Shown here piece after piece: positions 50,485-60,212 of a stretch of DNA of 64,000 nt. Source of the stretch: Kiloniella sp048270245 (GTDB lineage: Bacteria > Pseudomonadota > Alphaproteobacteria > Kiloniellales > Kiloniellaceae); contig NZ_JBLWTH010000001.1 of NCBI RefSeq assembly GCF_048270245.1, forward strand, positions 372,001 through 436,000, given 5' to 3'. The notes beneath the pieces are model-generated. The model was not told the origin of the DNA and ran no database searches. It saw only the letters and a program-made list of their open reading frames with translations. Position 1 is the stretch's first letter; every line of letters starts with the position of its first letter. Both the position numbers and the translations under genes were made by a program.

Positions 50485-50973
50485 TTACTCGGAAGGTTCT
50501 CTTTGTATGCTGTAAAGCATAACAATATTTACGTATTCTCCGTCAGAGGATAGTGGGAGAAATATCGTTTCATCACCGACAATAATGCCGTTTGAATTTG
50601 GCATGTCCAAATCATCAAAAACGATGCCTTGGTTATTGATGGTATGGTTATAATTTTGCCAGGTATCTTCCCAAGTTGTTGCGTGGAAGTGTTCTTTCAC
50701 ACTATCGCCTGTGGGGTCTTTCCCGCGAACGGCGACTTCGTTTGTCCCGACCAAGCGATAAGTTAAATTTTGGGTTTCTTTATCAACATCAACCAACGTA
50801 ATGCCGGGCAAAAAACGAACCATATCGATTGGATCAAAGTCGCTTCGTGAAGGGATGTGGTCATCTTTACACTTTGATTTCCACATTTGATAAAAGGCAG
50901 CTATTCTATCGTCACATCTCTGCAGAAAACTCTCGTCAAAACCCCGACTATAAAATTTTTTAGGTTTTGTCAT
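50485..50973 (-). CDS. PAS-like sensory protein, copy B
   Basis: A 162-residue paralogue of the downstream gene, colinear over the whole length. The invariant core includes YRLVGTNEVAVRGKDPTG and PLSSDGE. The two differ mainly in residues flanking the presumed pocket (NSNGVIERDQTV versus NSNGIIVGDETI), so they may sense different ligands. Each has its own upstream gap, suggesting separate promoters. Confidence 0.8.
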   Translation of the reverse strand: MTKPKKFYSRGFDESFLQRCDDRIAAFYQMWKSKCKDDHIPSRSDFDPIDMVRFLPGITLVDVDKETQNLTYRLVGTNEVAVRGKDPTGDSVKEHFHATTWEDTWQNYNHTINNQGIVFDDLDMPNSNGIIVGDETIFLPLSSDGEYVNIVMLYSIQREPSE

Positions 50974-51198
50974 TAAAAGTTGCCTTCAAATATAAAATTC
51001 AAGAAAAACGTGTGTGCGCTGTGGCCTTCATAGCAGGAGTGTGGTGCAAATAGGTTAAAATTTGTATTCAAAAACGCCAAACAATTTTTGAGGAATGCTG
51101 ATTAACTGTTGATGCTTTGCTGACTTCACGCTTTGATATACGTAAGGAATTTTTAGACCGTAAATATCTTGAAACGAGGTAATGTTGGGTGGTTGATA

Positions 51199-52050
51199 AT
51201 GATTGATGAAGAGCTCAAAACAGCTGAAGCCCTGATTGATAAAGGGATTGAATTCGGGGTTGCTTATGGATTTCAGATCATCGGGGCCGTCATTGTTCTG
51301 ATTATCGGTTTGAAAATAGCGGGCTGGATTGGCGGTAAGGTTACCGGGTTGTGCCTGCGTAAAGAGTTTGATCAGACGCTGTCTGGCTTTGTCGGTAACA
51401 TTGTCAAAGTTGTTTTGATCGTCTTTGTTATCATCATTACTCTTGGTAATTTCGGGATCAGTACAGCCCCGTTGATCGCACTGGCAGGGGCTGGTGCCTT
51501 TGGTGCGACCTTGGCAATACAGGGGCCTCTTTCCAATTATGGCGCAGGACTTTCTATTATCCTGACACGACCCTTTACAATTGGCGATACTATTATTGTT
51601 AAGGGGGGCAGTGGGGTCGTCCACGAGGTCAAATTAGCCTATACCCAATTAATTGGTGAAGACAAAGAGCTGATCACGATCCCGAACAAGCGCATTGTCG
51701 GTGAAGTTATCACCAACTCACACAGCAACAGAATTGTCGAAACCCGTATCCCCTTGGCCGGATCAGTAGATGCAGACCGTGCCATTGATGTTTTACGAAG
51801 GGTTTTGGAGGGGGATGATCTGGTCCCGAGTGACCCCCGCGCCCAGATTGGTGTGCATGATTTTACCTATGGGGGTATTGTTATCGGTCTGCGGTACTGG
51901 GTGCCCAGCCAGCGTTATTATCAAGAACGCTATCGTGTGAACACGGCTTTGTTGAGCGCCCTCAAGGCGGAAAAGATAGAGCTTCTGTCCGGTGGCGGAA
52001 CGGCAATCGCGTTGAGCGATACTTCAGCCGACCAAGAAGAAATGTCGTAA
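51199..52050 (+). CDS. MscS-family mechanosensitive channel
   Basis: A 283-residue small-conductance channel with three membrane segments in the first 120 residues. The third holds the pore-lining GAGAFGATLAIQGPLSNYGAGL glycine/alanine ridge. The beta domain then has RPFTIGDTIIVKGGSGVVHEV, ITIPNKRIVGEVITN, and a C-terminal alpha/beta domain. It releases solutes on hypo-osmotic shock. ATG 51199 gives the expected short N-terminus; the frame is open to 51169. Confidence 0.94.
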   Translation: MIDEELKTAEALIDKGIEFGVAYGFQIIGAVIVLIIGLKIAGWIGGKVTGLCLRKEFDQTLSGFVGNIVKVVLIVFVIIITLGNFGISTAPLIALAGAGAFGATLAIQGPLSNYGAGLSIILTRPFTIGDTIIVKGGSGVVHEVKLAYTQLIGEDKELITIPNKRIVGEVITNSHSNRIVETRIPLAGSVDADRAIDVLRRVLEGDDLVPSDPRAQIGVHDFTYGGIVIGLRYWVPSQRYYQERYRVNTALLSALKAEKIELLSGGGTAIALSDTSADQEEMS

Positions 52051-52094
52051 AAGGTCTGTGTTTCTACTGAACAGAAATCTTTTCTAGCGATTAT

Positions 52095-52982
52095 TTAATC
52101 TTTGGAGGAGGACTGTTCTTCAGGATCTGATAAGCGGTCGATCTTACTTTCCAGACTTTCAAAACGGCTGATCAGGGTGAGAAGGTCTTCGTGGGTGATG
52201 TTTGCCATCTCGGTGATTTTTTCATCTGTTTCGTCGTGTGAAGTTTGCATGGCATCCACGATAATACCGATAAAGAGGTTCAGTACTGCAAAACTTGTGA
52301 TGATGATAAAAGGAATGAAGAAAATCCATGAATGGGGAAAGATTTCCATCGTCGGGCGGACAATTCCCATGGACCAACTTTCGAGTGTCATGATTTGAAA
52401 CAGAGTATAGGCAGAGGACGATATCGTGCCAAACCATTCCTGCATATTTGGATCAGGGTGTTGGCCAAATAGCTTTGTGGTCAGGACAGCGGCAACGTAA
52501 AAGACGATGGAAAGCACGCCGACTACTGAAAGCATGCCGGGAACGGAGGCAACGATTGCGCCAATGACCCGGCGCATTTGAGGAACCACAGAAATCAGTC
52601 GCAGTACACGCAGAATGCGCAAGGCCCGTAATACCGCAAAGGCACCACTGGCAGGAACCCATGCAATGGTCACGATCAGCAGGTCAAAAATATTCCATCC
52701 GGATTTAAAGAAGTTTAGCCGGAACGCGAAAAATTTGAGGGTAAGCTCTAGAGAAAAGGCAATCAGGATAGCTTTGTCTACCCAATAGAGAAGCTCGGTT
52801 TGCGGAGGCGTCAGGCTGGAATTTGTTTCCAACCCCAAAGTCACTGCATTAATCAAAATGAGTGAGGTAATTACCCAGGTAAAGGTGTTGCCTTCTAAAA
52901 ATGCGCGTAATTTTGTGTTTGATAGGCTTGGCATATCAGCCTTCGTTTGGGGTGGATCTTGCGTCATTTTGTCCAAACTCAT
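52095..52982 (-). CDS. Voltage-gated sodium channel (BacNav)
   Basis: A 295-residue single-domain six-helix channel. S4 reads RALRILRVLRLISVVPQMRRV with basic residues every third position. The pore helix and selectivity filter are FQIMTLESWSMGIVRP, whose TLESW core is the sodium-selective filter of NaChBac-type channels. S6 is FAVLNLFIGIIVDAM. A C-terminal coiled coil (LLTLISRFESLESKIDRL) should hold the tetramer. The presence of such a channel fits a marine cell with a sodium-driven physiology. Convergent with mscS. Confidence 0.95.
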   Translation of the reverse strand: MSLDKMTQDPPQTKADMPSLSNTKLRAFLEGNTFTWVITSLILINAVTLGLETNSSLTPPQTELLYWVDKAILIAFSLELTLKFFAFRLNFFKSGWNIFDLLIVTIAWVPASGAFAVLRALRILRVLRLISVVPQMRRVIGAIVASVPGMLSVVGVLSIVFYVAAVLTTKLFGQHPDPNMQEWFGTISSSAYTLFQIMTLESWSMGIVRPTMEIFPHSWIFFIPFIIITSFAVLNLFIGIIVDAMQTSHDETDEKITEMANITHEDLLTLISRFESLESKIDRLSDPEEQSSSKD

Positions 52983-53320
52983 CGGATGCGGTGCTTACCT
53001 GTTGCTGTGCGGGGATCGTTTGAGTTCATTACTTAACGCAGGAAATCATTAGGTCAAGAGGTAGCTGGATGAAAAGCGGTAATACTGCTGAGGCTGATAA
53101 AGCGATCGATCTGAATTATTTGCCCCTGGTATAAAGTTAAATTTTTAAGCAGGTGTATGCTTTTTTAACCAAAGTGTGTTAGGAAAAAGCGCAACAAGAA
53201 AAATAACACTATATTTACATCTGTTTGAAATCATCGTTTTATAAGAAATATCACTCCACCATAGATTAAAAGATCTGTTCGATCCGTTGGTGCAAAAGGG
53301 TAGTGGGGGTAGTTTCGGTA
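52983..53320. other. Divergent gap between the sodium channel and GGDEF genes
   Basis: About 340 bases with no gene that I can support. It must carry the promoters of both divergent genes. Confidence 0.5.
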
Positions 53321-54424
53321 ATGTTGGCGTTCGGTAACCCCGAAGAGGAGCCCGGGGAAGAATTTGGCGCAGAACTTGGAATTGAAGAATTTGTTTTAGG
53401 TCGGGGGACCGGGAACCAAAGCTTTGTTATGCACATGCTTGTGCCACGCTTTGTTGCCACAATCTGTTCTGCTGAAAATGATGACTCCTGTGGGCACAAA
53501 GCCCGATTTTCTGATGTGGTCTGGTGGGATGCCGAGCCTTCTGCCAAAGAGGTTAATGACCTCCTTGCAAGGGCTTTGGCCTCTATTCAGAAAATTGAAA
53601 AACATCAAGAAAATCAAATTAAACAAAAGATCAGCGATGCTTTGCTTCTGGCCGAAGAACGTTTTGACATAGAGCGTCATAATTTCCGTGATATCGGTGA
53701 GCGCCTTGAAGCGCAAGCGGAAGAGCTGGCAATTATCGCCGAAGAACAGCAGCTGAATATTGAAAAGAGAGCCGAAGCTGAAAAGGCTCTACGTTTGTCT
53801 GAAGAGCGGCTGCAGATTCAGGTCTCTGAATTGATTGATAGTGAAGAGCGGATGGCAGCGCAGGCTCAGGAAATGGTTTGGCTTGCCGAGGATTTACAAG
53901 CTGCAGAACAGAAAATGAAGTTTCTGGCAAATCATGATGCGTTAACTTTATTACCCAGCCGCCGCCTTTGCTTGAAATATCTCAAGGATATCCTTGCTGA
54001 AGAAAGAACAGAGGGCGAGAAAACGGCGGTTTTCTTTATTGATCTTGATGGTTTCAAGGCCATTAATGATACACTGGGGCACGAGGCTGGAGACGCTATT
54101 CTAGTCGGCGTTGCGGATCGTATTCGCGATCTATTGGCACCAGAAGATATGGCTGCACGTATCGGCGGTGATGAATTTATTATACTGTTAAAAGAAGTCA
54201 CTAGCCGAGATTCCGTAAAGCTATTGGCCGAAACCTTGATTGAACAGGTGAATATTCCTTTTTCTCTTGATGGCGAAGAAGCCCGTGTGGGGGCTTCAGT
54301 CGGTATTGCCTTCTCTCTTGATGATGGCACGACAGCAGAGAAGTTGTTGAATTGTGCTGACAAATCAATGTATGCGATCAAGAAAAAAGGTAAAAATAAT
54401 TTTGGATTTTTCTCTGACCTTTAA
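53321..54424 (+). CDS. Diguanylate cyclase (GGDEF) with coiled-coil linker
   Basis: About 367 residues. A unique N-terminal domain of about 90 residues contains conserved-looking Cys/His (ICSAENDDSCGH) and may sense or bind. A long glutamate-rich coiled coil (about residues 95-215) is followed by a GGDEF domain with FFIDLDGFKAINDTLGHEAGD and active site RIGGDEF. There is no RxxD inhibitory site upstream of GGDEF, so product feedback is probably absent. It makes cyclic di-GMP. No membrane segment, so cytosolic. GTG 53303 is an alternative start. Confidence 0.9.
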   Translation: MLAFGNPEEEPGEEFGAELGIEEFVLGRGTGNQSFVMHMLVPRFVATICSAENDDSCGHKARFSDVVWWDAEPSAKEVNDLLARALASIQKIEKHQENQIKQKISDALLLAEERFDIERHNFRDIGERLEAQAEELAIIAEEQQLNIEKRAEAEKALRLSEERLQIQVSELIDSEERMAAQAQEMVWLAEDLQAAEQKMKFLANHDALTLLPSRRLCLKYLKDILAEERTEGEKTAVFFIDLDGFKAINDTLGHEAGDAILVGVADRIRDLLAPEDMAARIGGDEFIILLKEVTSRDSVKLLAETLIEQVNIPFSLDGEEARVGASVGIAFSLDDGTTAEKLLNCADKSMYAIKKKGKNNFGFFSDL

Positions 54425-54484
54425 GGGGGGTCCTTACTGTTTTATGAGACAACGTAAATCAGAGCACAAATTGGTAAACGAACG

Positions 54485-54519
54485 AAACAGGCCCTGCTTT
54501 TGTTAAGCAGGGCCTGTTT
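54485..54519. terminator. Bidirectional terminator between GGDEF and chemoreceptor genes
   Basis: Perfect 15-bp stem AAACAGGCCCTGCTT / AAGCAGGGCCTGTTT with a 5-base loop, placed between convergent genes. Confidence 0.92.
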
Positions 54520-54546
54520 GATTTGAGCGATTGTGAGAAGAGGGGA

Positions 54547-56490
54547 TTAACTATCTCGTACTGTGGTTAAGAAGCTCTGTACTTCAGTACGTAAGTTCTC
54601 GGCCATGGACTGCATCTCACGAGAAGATTGCAACAGGTTATTTGCCTCAGCACTGACTTGAGAAGATGCCTTTGTCACAACTTCTACGTTGCTGGATACT
54701 TCTTGCGTGCCGGCAGCTGCTTTTTGCACTGAGTTGGAAATCTCTTGTGTCGCAGCTCCTTGTTCTTCAATGGCAGCGGCAATTGCATTCGCAAACTCGT
54801 TCATGCGTTCGATTGTTGAACTGATGTTGGTGATCTCTTGCACTGATTGGCTACTCGCACCTTGAATACCGTCAACCTGTGTCTGGATATCACCTGTCGC
54901 TTGATCGGTCTGGTTCGCAAGCGTTTTCACTTCGGATGCAACAACAGCAAAGCCTTTTCCTGCATCTCCTGCTCTTGCCGCCTCAATTGTGGCGTTAAGT
55001 GCCAACAGGTTGGTTTGGCCTGCTACATCAGAAATCAGCTTCACGACTTCGCCAATACGCTGGGCAGCCCCTGCAAGTTCAGTCACGGTTCCATTGGTTC
55101 GGTTAACGCCGTCGACAGCTTCCCCGGTAACTTGAATTGATTGGGTTACTTGAACGCCGATTTCTCGGATGGCCGCAGAAAGCTCTTCTGTTGCAGCTGC
55201 AACAGTTTGTACGTTCTGACTGGTTTCAATCGCAGCATTGGAAACCGCTTGTGTTCTGGCGTTGGATTCCTCTGCGCTTGCGGTTAGTTGACTGGCAACA
55301 TCCTGAGTGTTGGCTGATGCTTGAACAACAGCTTCAACAATGGACAGGACAGATTGTTCAAATGAATCAGCCATTTTATTTAACGTTTCCCGGCGGTCAC
55401 GCGCATGTCGTTCTGTTGATTCCTCATTTTCTTTTGCCAGTCGTCGCATCTCAATCGCGTTGGTTTTGAAGACATCAACGGCAGCCGCCATAGAACCGAT
55501 TTCATCGTTTTTATCGTTACCAGGAATTTCGACGTCCAGATTTCCACTAGCAAGGTTCGTCATTGCATCTGTCATGCCTAGAACTGGCTTGGAAACCCAT
55601 TGGCGGACAAGGATGCCGAGGAGGCCCATAATGGCGAGCACGGCGACAATTGCTGTTATGATGGCTGTTATGCGGAAATTTGTAAGAGCCTGGAAAGCTG
55701 CATCCCGATCAATTGCCAGACCGAGATACCAGTTAACAGTGGGAAGTCCATCAACCTTGAAAAAGGCAAACATGGTATCGCCACTGTTTTCTGTGAAGTC
55801 AGTTGTTTCTGCGCTTACCGTAGGTGTATCTTCTGGGAAAGCTTCAGCAATAGGCTTTAAGGTCCATTCTTTATCTGGGTGTATCAAGATGGTTCCTTGG
55901 TCATTGACCATAAAAGCATAACCGATACCCCCTAGGTCTACGGAACGAACAAGATCACCAAGGGTGGTGATTTCAATGTCACCACCTGCGACACCAAGGA
56001 CATTGCTACCGTCTATAACTGGCGTGGTCACTGTGACGATTAAGTTACCGTTAGAGGCATCTTCATAGGGTTCTGTTAGTGTGCTGGATTTTGCGCTAAC
56101 AGCATCTTTATACCAAGGTCGAGTACGGGGGTCATAGTCCTCGGGTAGGGACTCAGTCGGGTACATCGTCATTGTACCATCTTTGCTACCAAAATAGGTA
56201 AACATGAAGGTGTCGTTCAGTACCTTTCGATTAACAAGGGTGCTGATATTTTCAGAGGCAGGATTTGAAAGAATATTTTGCCCCACATTTTCAATAAGGG
56301 CTTGGCGTCCACCAATCCAGTTTGAAATTCCTGCTGTTGCTAAGGCACCGGTTTCATTGACGTTGGATTTCAAGGAGATGCGAATTTCACTATTCTGATT
56401 GAAATCAAAATACAAAATAAAAGCAGAGAAGGTAACAACAACAATCAGGGCTGCTGCGGCTAAAATTCTACTTCCGATGTTAAAGGACAT
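54547..56490 (-). CDS. Methyl-accepting chemotaxis protein with dCache sensor
   Basis: A 647-residue protein. The first membrane segment is at about residues 9-28, a periplasmic dCache-type domain (about 35-280) contains DPRTRPWYKDAV and VTVTTPVID typical of amino-acid or organic-acid sensing receptors, the second membrane segment is at about 283-303, then HAMP (VSKPVLGMTDAMTNLASGNLDVEI) and the signalling hairpin tip GEVVKLISDVAGQTNLLALNATIEAARAGDAGKGFAVVA. There is no C-terminal CheR-binding pentapeptide. It implies a motile, chemotactic cell. Confidence 0.96.
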   Translation of the reverse strand: MSFNIGSRILAAAALIVVVTFSAFILYFDFNQNSEIRISLKSNVNETGALATAGISNWIGGRQALIENVGQNILSNPASENISTLVNRKVLNDTFMFTYFGSKDGTMTMYPTESLPEDYDPRTRPWYKDAVSAKSSTLTEPYEDASNGNLIVTVTTPVIDGSNVLGVAGGDIEITTLGDLVRSVDLGGIGYAFMVNDQGTILIHPDKEWTLKPIAEAFPEDTPTVSAETTDFTENSGDTMFAFFKVDGLPTVNWYLGLAIDRDAAFQALTNFRITAIITAIVAVLAIMGLLGILVRQWVSKPVLGMTDAMTNLASGNLDVEIPGNDKNDEIGSMAAAVDVFKTNAIEMRRLAKENEESTERHARDRRETLNKMADSFEQSVLSIVEAVVQASANTQDVASQLTASAEESNARTQAVSNAAIETSQNVQTVAAATEELSAAIREIGVQVTQSIQVTGEAVDGVNRTNGTVTELAGAAQRIGEVVKLISDVAGQTNLLALNATIEAARAGDAGKGFAVVASEVKTLANQTDQATGDIQTQVDGIQGASSQSVQEITNISSTIERMNEFANAIAAAIEEQGAATQEISNSVQKAAAGTQEVSSNVEVVTKASSQVSAEANNLLQSSREMQSMAENLRTEVQSFLTTVRDS

Positions 56491-56870
56491 AGTTCCAGTC
56501 TCCTAATAACCAATATTTTCGATCATCTATCGGTAACTGAAAGCTATTATTTCTTGAATGTATAAAAAAAGTGATAAAATTTTTAATTAAATCGAAGTAC
56601 TATTTCTTGATGAAGAGTAAAGTTTGAGGTGGGTGTCGATAATTACTGAAGGTGATTTTTATTTTATTTCTGATGTTTAAGCTGGTTTTGGTTTTTACTA
56701 TTCCTTGTTTGTTATGACTGCGCAAAGATACCAGTTGGAAACGGGTAAATTCATTATTTTATAAAAAGTAGTGTTGTTTTTGCCGTTGTTTTCGCGAAAA
56801 AGTCCTTTGCAGCCAGATTGTCCATATCTTTGTTGTGAATTTTTATTACCTATTTGAGGAAATATCGGAC
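56491..56870. other. AT-rich gap upstream of the chemoreceptor gene
   Basis: About 380 bases, AT-rich, containing the chemoreceptor promoter region on the left. The one open frame on the minus strand (56698-56892) runs into the LysR gene end and has no recognisable content. Confidence 0.5.
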
Positions 56871-57791
56871 TTAGACAGTTGGAAAAGAACAAGCGTTCTG
56901 ACGGGCCTCTTCAGTCGTCAGGATATGATTTATTATCCTGCCAGCATCGCTGTTAAAGAAATTTTTGGGAGCAACAAGCCAGTATCCTCGCTCTGATGTT
57001 AGAGATTTATTATGGAGTGGAACAAGGGCCCCACCTTCGATCAAATCTTGAATGATCTGTGTCCAGCCCAGAACAATTCCCTGCCCCTGAAGTGCTTGGT
57101 GTATGGCTAGGCCGTGATTTGTAACGGCGATACTATCTGAAGGTAACTTTACATTCGGAGCAAACTCTTTTTGCCAGTCCGACCAGTCAAACCATCTTCG
57201 TTCAGTATCTTCCAGATGAATAAGGGAGGCCGTCGTTAGTATTTTTTCTGGTGAATAGGGGGCCAACTGTTCTGCCAAAAATGGTGCTGTTACCGGAAGT
57301 ACGTCTTCAGAAATCAGTTTTTGACATTCATATCCGGGCCAATTACCGGTTCCAAACAAAATGGCGCAATTGACCTGATCCCAATTGATATCTCGTTCCT
57401 TGTCTATCGTTGTGATTTTTATCGACAGATTTTTTGTTTGTTCTCGACAGTCATGTAATCTTGGAAGGACCCAGTAGGCGGCGATGCCGGGGTACGTTGC
57501 GAGATTAAGTGCCCTTCTGTTACTTCTGTCGCGGAGATTACGACTAATTTCCGCAATTCTTCCCAAAGCCTGAGAAATTTCCTGATAATAGTCATCAGCT
57601 TCGGTGGTTGCGGAAATCAATGACCCTTTTTTGATAAAGAGCTTGATGCCCAAGTCTTGTTCTAAAAGCCGAATTTGATGGCTGATCGCGGGTTGTCCGA
57701 CATTAAGTGTTTCTGCTGCTCGGGTGTAGCTTCGAAGACGGTAACAGGCTTCAAAAGCTCTCAAAGCTTTAAGAGGGGGAAGGTCACGCAT
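56871..57791 (-). CDS. LysR-family regulator divergent from dmdA
   Basis: About 306 residues of the GcvA type. The N-terminal helix-turn-helix is LPPLKALRAFEACYRLRSYTRAAETLNVGQPAISHQIRLLEQDLGIKLF, followed by a ligand-binding domain (IVLGWTQIIQDLIEGGALVPL near the end). ATG 57791 gives the canonical start; the frame is open to 57872. It is transcribed away from dmdA with 139 bases between, so it is the obvious candidate regulator of the DMSP genes. The ligand is probably DMSP or a metabolite such as acrylate, by inference. Confidence 0.88.
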   Translation of the reverse strand: MRDLPPLKALRAFEACYRLRSYTRAAETLNVGQPAISHQIRLLEQDLGIKLFIKKGSLISATTEADDYYQEISQALGRIAEISRNLRDRSNRRALNLATYPGIAAYWVLPRLHDCREQTKNLSIKITTIDKERDINWDQVNCAILFGTGNWPGYECQKLISEDVLPVTAPFLAEQLAPYSPEKILTTASLIHLEDTERRWFDWSDWQKEFAPNVKLPSDSIAVTNHGLAIHQALQGQGIVLGWTQIIQDLIEGGALVPLHNKSLTSERGYWLVAPKNFFNSDAGRIINHILTTEEARQNACSFPTV

Positions 57792-57930
57792 TTTATTATC
57801 GAAATAATTGATGATGATATGAATCTTATATGCCTTCACAGGTTCGGGCGCATCTGTTTTCTTTCTGGACAAGAAAATACGCCTTGAAATTTTTTGAGTG
57901 TTTTGGATTTCGTATTAGGAATTAAATATT

Positions 57931-59064
57931 ATGACTTCTATACCTGTGCTTTCGCCAGTACCGGTGCTTTCGCCGACAACACGTGTGCGGCGGACCCCGT
58001 TTTCCGATCGTGTCGAGGCCTGTGGAATAACGGCCTATACGGTGTATAATCATATGTTGTTAGCAACAGTTTTCCGAAGTGTTGAAGAAGATTACAGACA
58101 TCTTTGCGAGGCTGTGCAGATTTGGGATGTGAGCTGTGAACGACAGGTCGAGATCAAAGGTCCTGACGCGGCTCGTCTAACACAGTTGATGACTTGTCGT
58201 GATTTGTCGAAAGCGAAATATGGTCAGTGTTTTTACGCACCCCTCGTCGATGAAGACGGCGGAATGGTTAATGATCCGATTATTTTAAAATTGGCGGAAG
58301 ACAGATTCTGGTTATCCATTGCTGATAGCGATGTCATGCTCTGGGCAAAAGGACTTGCCCGGGGGGGCAATCTGGACGTGAAGGTATTTGAACCGGACGT
58401 ATATCCCTTAGCAGTTCAGGGGCCCAAAGCTGAAGAAGTGATGGCTGCGGTTTTTGGTAATAAGGTTCGTGACATCAGGTTTTTCCGCTTTGAAAAAATG
58501 GCGTTTGAAGGCCATGATATGGTGGTCGCACGTTCTGGCTGGTCAAAACAAGGTGGTTTTGAGATCTATCTGGACCGCAAAGAGCTTGCACTTCAGCTCT
58601 GGGATCAAATCTGGGCAGCAGGACAGGCATTCGATATTCGTGCAGGCTGTCCAAACGCTATCGAGCGGGTGGAAGGCAGCCTATTGTCTTATGGTAACGA
58701 TATGACGATGGGAACATCCCCCTTTGAGTGCGGGTTAGAGAAATATGTAAACCTTGAAGCAGATATTGATTTTGTTGCCAGAGACGCTTTGCAAAAAGAA
58801 AAAGATCAAGGTTTGCAAAGGAAGGTATGTCATTTGTTGTTTTCTGAGAACCTTAATACAGGCGTTTTTGAAAACTGGTCCGTGTTCGATAAGGCAGAGC
58901 AACAAATTGGTAAACTGACATCGGGGTGTGATTCCATCAGACACGGTGCTTTTCTTGCAATTGCAACGATTGCCAAGGAGTACTGGCAAAATAATGAAAC
59001 GGTTTTTGTGCAGACTCCGTTCGGTTCTCGCGAAGCCCGAATTGCTTCTTTTCCGATGGAATAG
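57931..59064 (+). CDS. dmdA: Dimethylsulfoniopropionate demethylase DmdA
   Basis: A 377-residue protein of the GcvT fold that I assign to DmdA rather than GcvT by the characteristic blocks RRTPFSDRVEACGITAYTVYN, VWDVxCERQVEIKGPDAARL (here IWDVSCERQVEI), RDIRFFRFEKM, ARSGWSKQGGFEIY, and RAGCPNAIERVEGSLLSYGNDMT. The enzyme passes a methyl group from DMSP to tetrahydrofolate, giving methylmercaptopropionate. The C-terminal part is somewhat more diverged than in roseobacter DmdA as I remember it. acuI follows after 155 bases on the same strand. Confidence 0.9.
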   Translation: MTSIPVLSPVPVLSPTTRVRRTPFSDRVEACGITAYTVYNHMLLATVFRSVEEDYRHLCEAVQIWDVSCERQVEIKGPDAARLTQLMTCRDLSKAKYGQCFYAPLVDEDGGMVNDPIILKLAEDRFWLSIADSDVMLWAKGLARGGNLDVKVFEPDVYPLAVQGPKAEEVMAAVFGNKVRDIRFFRFEKMAFEGHDMVVARSGWSKQGGFEIYLDRKELALQLWDQIWAAGQAFDIRAGCPNAIERVEGSLLSYGNDMTMGTSPFECGLEKYVNLEADIDFVARDALQKEKDQGLQRKVCHLLFSENLNTGVFENWSVFDKAEQQIGKLTSGCDSIRHGAFLAIATIAKEYWQNNETVFVQTPFGSREARIASFPME

Positions 59065-59219
59065 GGTTTGGCGTCTCTCGCAGGCCTTGTAAAAATTCTC
59101 TCTTTCAGTTGTTTACAGGGCACAGTACTCTTTCGTGGTTCAACTATGTTCACGGATCCGGCCGTAAGTTCGGCGCGCAAACAAACCAACTGGCCACAGT
59201 AGATTTTTAAGGAGTAATT

Positions 59220-60212
59220 ATGTTCAAAGCTCTTGTTGTTGATAAGTCCGAAGAAGGTGTTGTTAGTTCCGAAATTAAAGAGCTGGAAAACAGTAGTCTG
59301 CCTACTGAGGGAAATGTAACGGTGGCGGTAGAGTATTCCACCGTGAATTATAAAGATGGCCTTTGTATTACAGGTAACGGTGGTTTGGTTCGTAACTACC
59401 CCCATATTCCGGGAATTGATTTTGCAGGAACGGTCGAGCAATCAGATGATGCGCGTTATAAAACGGGGGACAAAGTTGTTCTGACCGGGTGGCGTGTTGG
59501 TGAATCCTGGTGGGGTGGCTATTCAGAAAAGGCGCGGGTGAAGGCTGATTGGTTGGTGCCATTACCAGATGGTTTGAGTACAAAACAGGCAATGGCAGTT
59601 GGAACTGCTGGGTTTACGGCAATGTTGGCTGTTATGGCCCTTGAAGATCATGGTCTGAAGCCCGATCAGGGAGAGATTCTTGTCACGGGGGCAGCGGGTG
59701 GTGTTGGTTCTGTCGCCACCTCTATTCTAGCTAATCTTGGCTATGGTGTTGCTGGGGTTACCGGGCGGCCTGATACTGCAGACTACCTCAAAGAGCTTGG
59801 CGCAAGCCGGATCGTAGCCCGGGAGGAATTGAACGAAACAGTGAAGCGTCCGCTTGAAAGCGAAACATGGGCGGGGTGTGTTGATGCCGTCGGCGGGGCA
59901 ATGCTCGCCCGTGTTCTCGGCCAGATGAAATATGGTGCTTCGGTCTCTGCTGTTGGCCTTGCTGGCGGGGCGGCGTTACCTGCAACGGTTATTCCTTTCC
60001 TGCTTCGTGGCGTGAATCTTTTGGGTATCGATTCAGTTATGCAGCCCTTTGAAAATCGTCAACGAGCCTGGCAGAGAGTTGTCTCGGACCTACCCATGGG
60101 GAAATTAGAAAAGATGGTTCAGCATGCGACCCTGAATGATTTGCCTGATTTGGGAGCTGCGATTTTGAAAGGTGCTGTTCAAGGGCGTGTTGTTGTCGAT
60201 GTTAATGGATAA
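59220..60212 (+). CDS. acuI: Acryloyl-CoA reductase (NADPH) AcuI
   Basis: A 330-residue medium-chain reductase without structural zinc (YhdH/AcuI group). STVNYKDGLCITG, HIPGIDFAGTV, GWRVGESWWGGYSEKARV, and the nucleotide-binding VTGAAGGVGSVA. AcuI reduces the toxic acryloyl-CoA formed from DMSP/acrylate to propionyl-CoA. dmdA followed by acuI is the arrangement known from marine roseobacters, which supports both calls. ATG 59220 has AAGGAG seven bases upstream. The next gene begins inside its last codons. Confidence 0.92.
   Translation: MFKALVVDKSEEGVVSSEIKELENSSLPTEGNVTVAVEYSTVNYKDGLCITGNGGLVRNYPHIPGIDFAGTVEQSDDARYKTGDKVVLTGWRVGESWWGGYSEKARVKADWLVPLPDGLSTKQAMAVGTAGFTAMLAVMALEDHGLKPDQGEILVTGAAGGVGSVATSILANLGYGVAGVTGRPDTADYLKELGASRIVAREELNETVKRPLESETWAGCVDAVGGAMLARVLGQMKYGASVSAVGLAGGAALPATVIPFLLRGVNLLGIDSVMQPFENRQRAWQRVVSDLPMGKLEKMVQHATLNDLPDLGAAILKGAVQGRVVVDVNG

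Noticed and set aside
56698..56892. Small minus-strand gene after the LysR gene
   Set aside because: It overlaps the LysR 3' end, is AT-rich and has no ribosome site.
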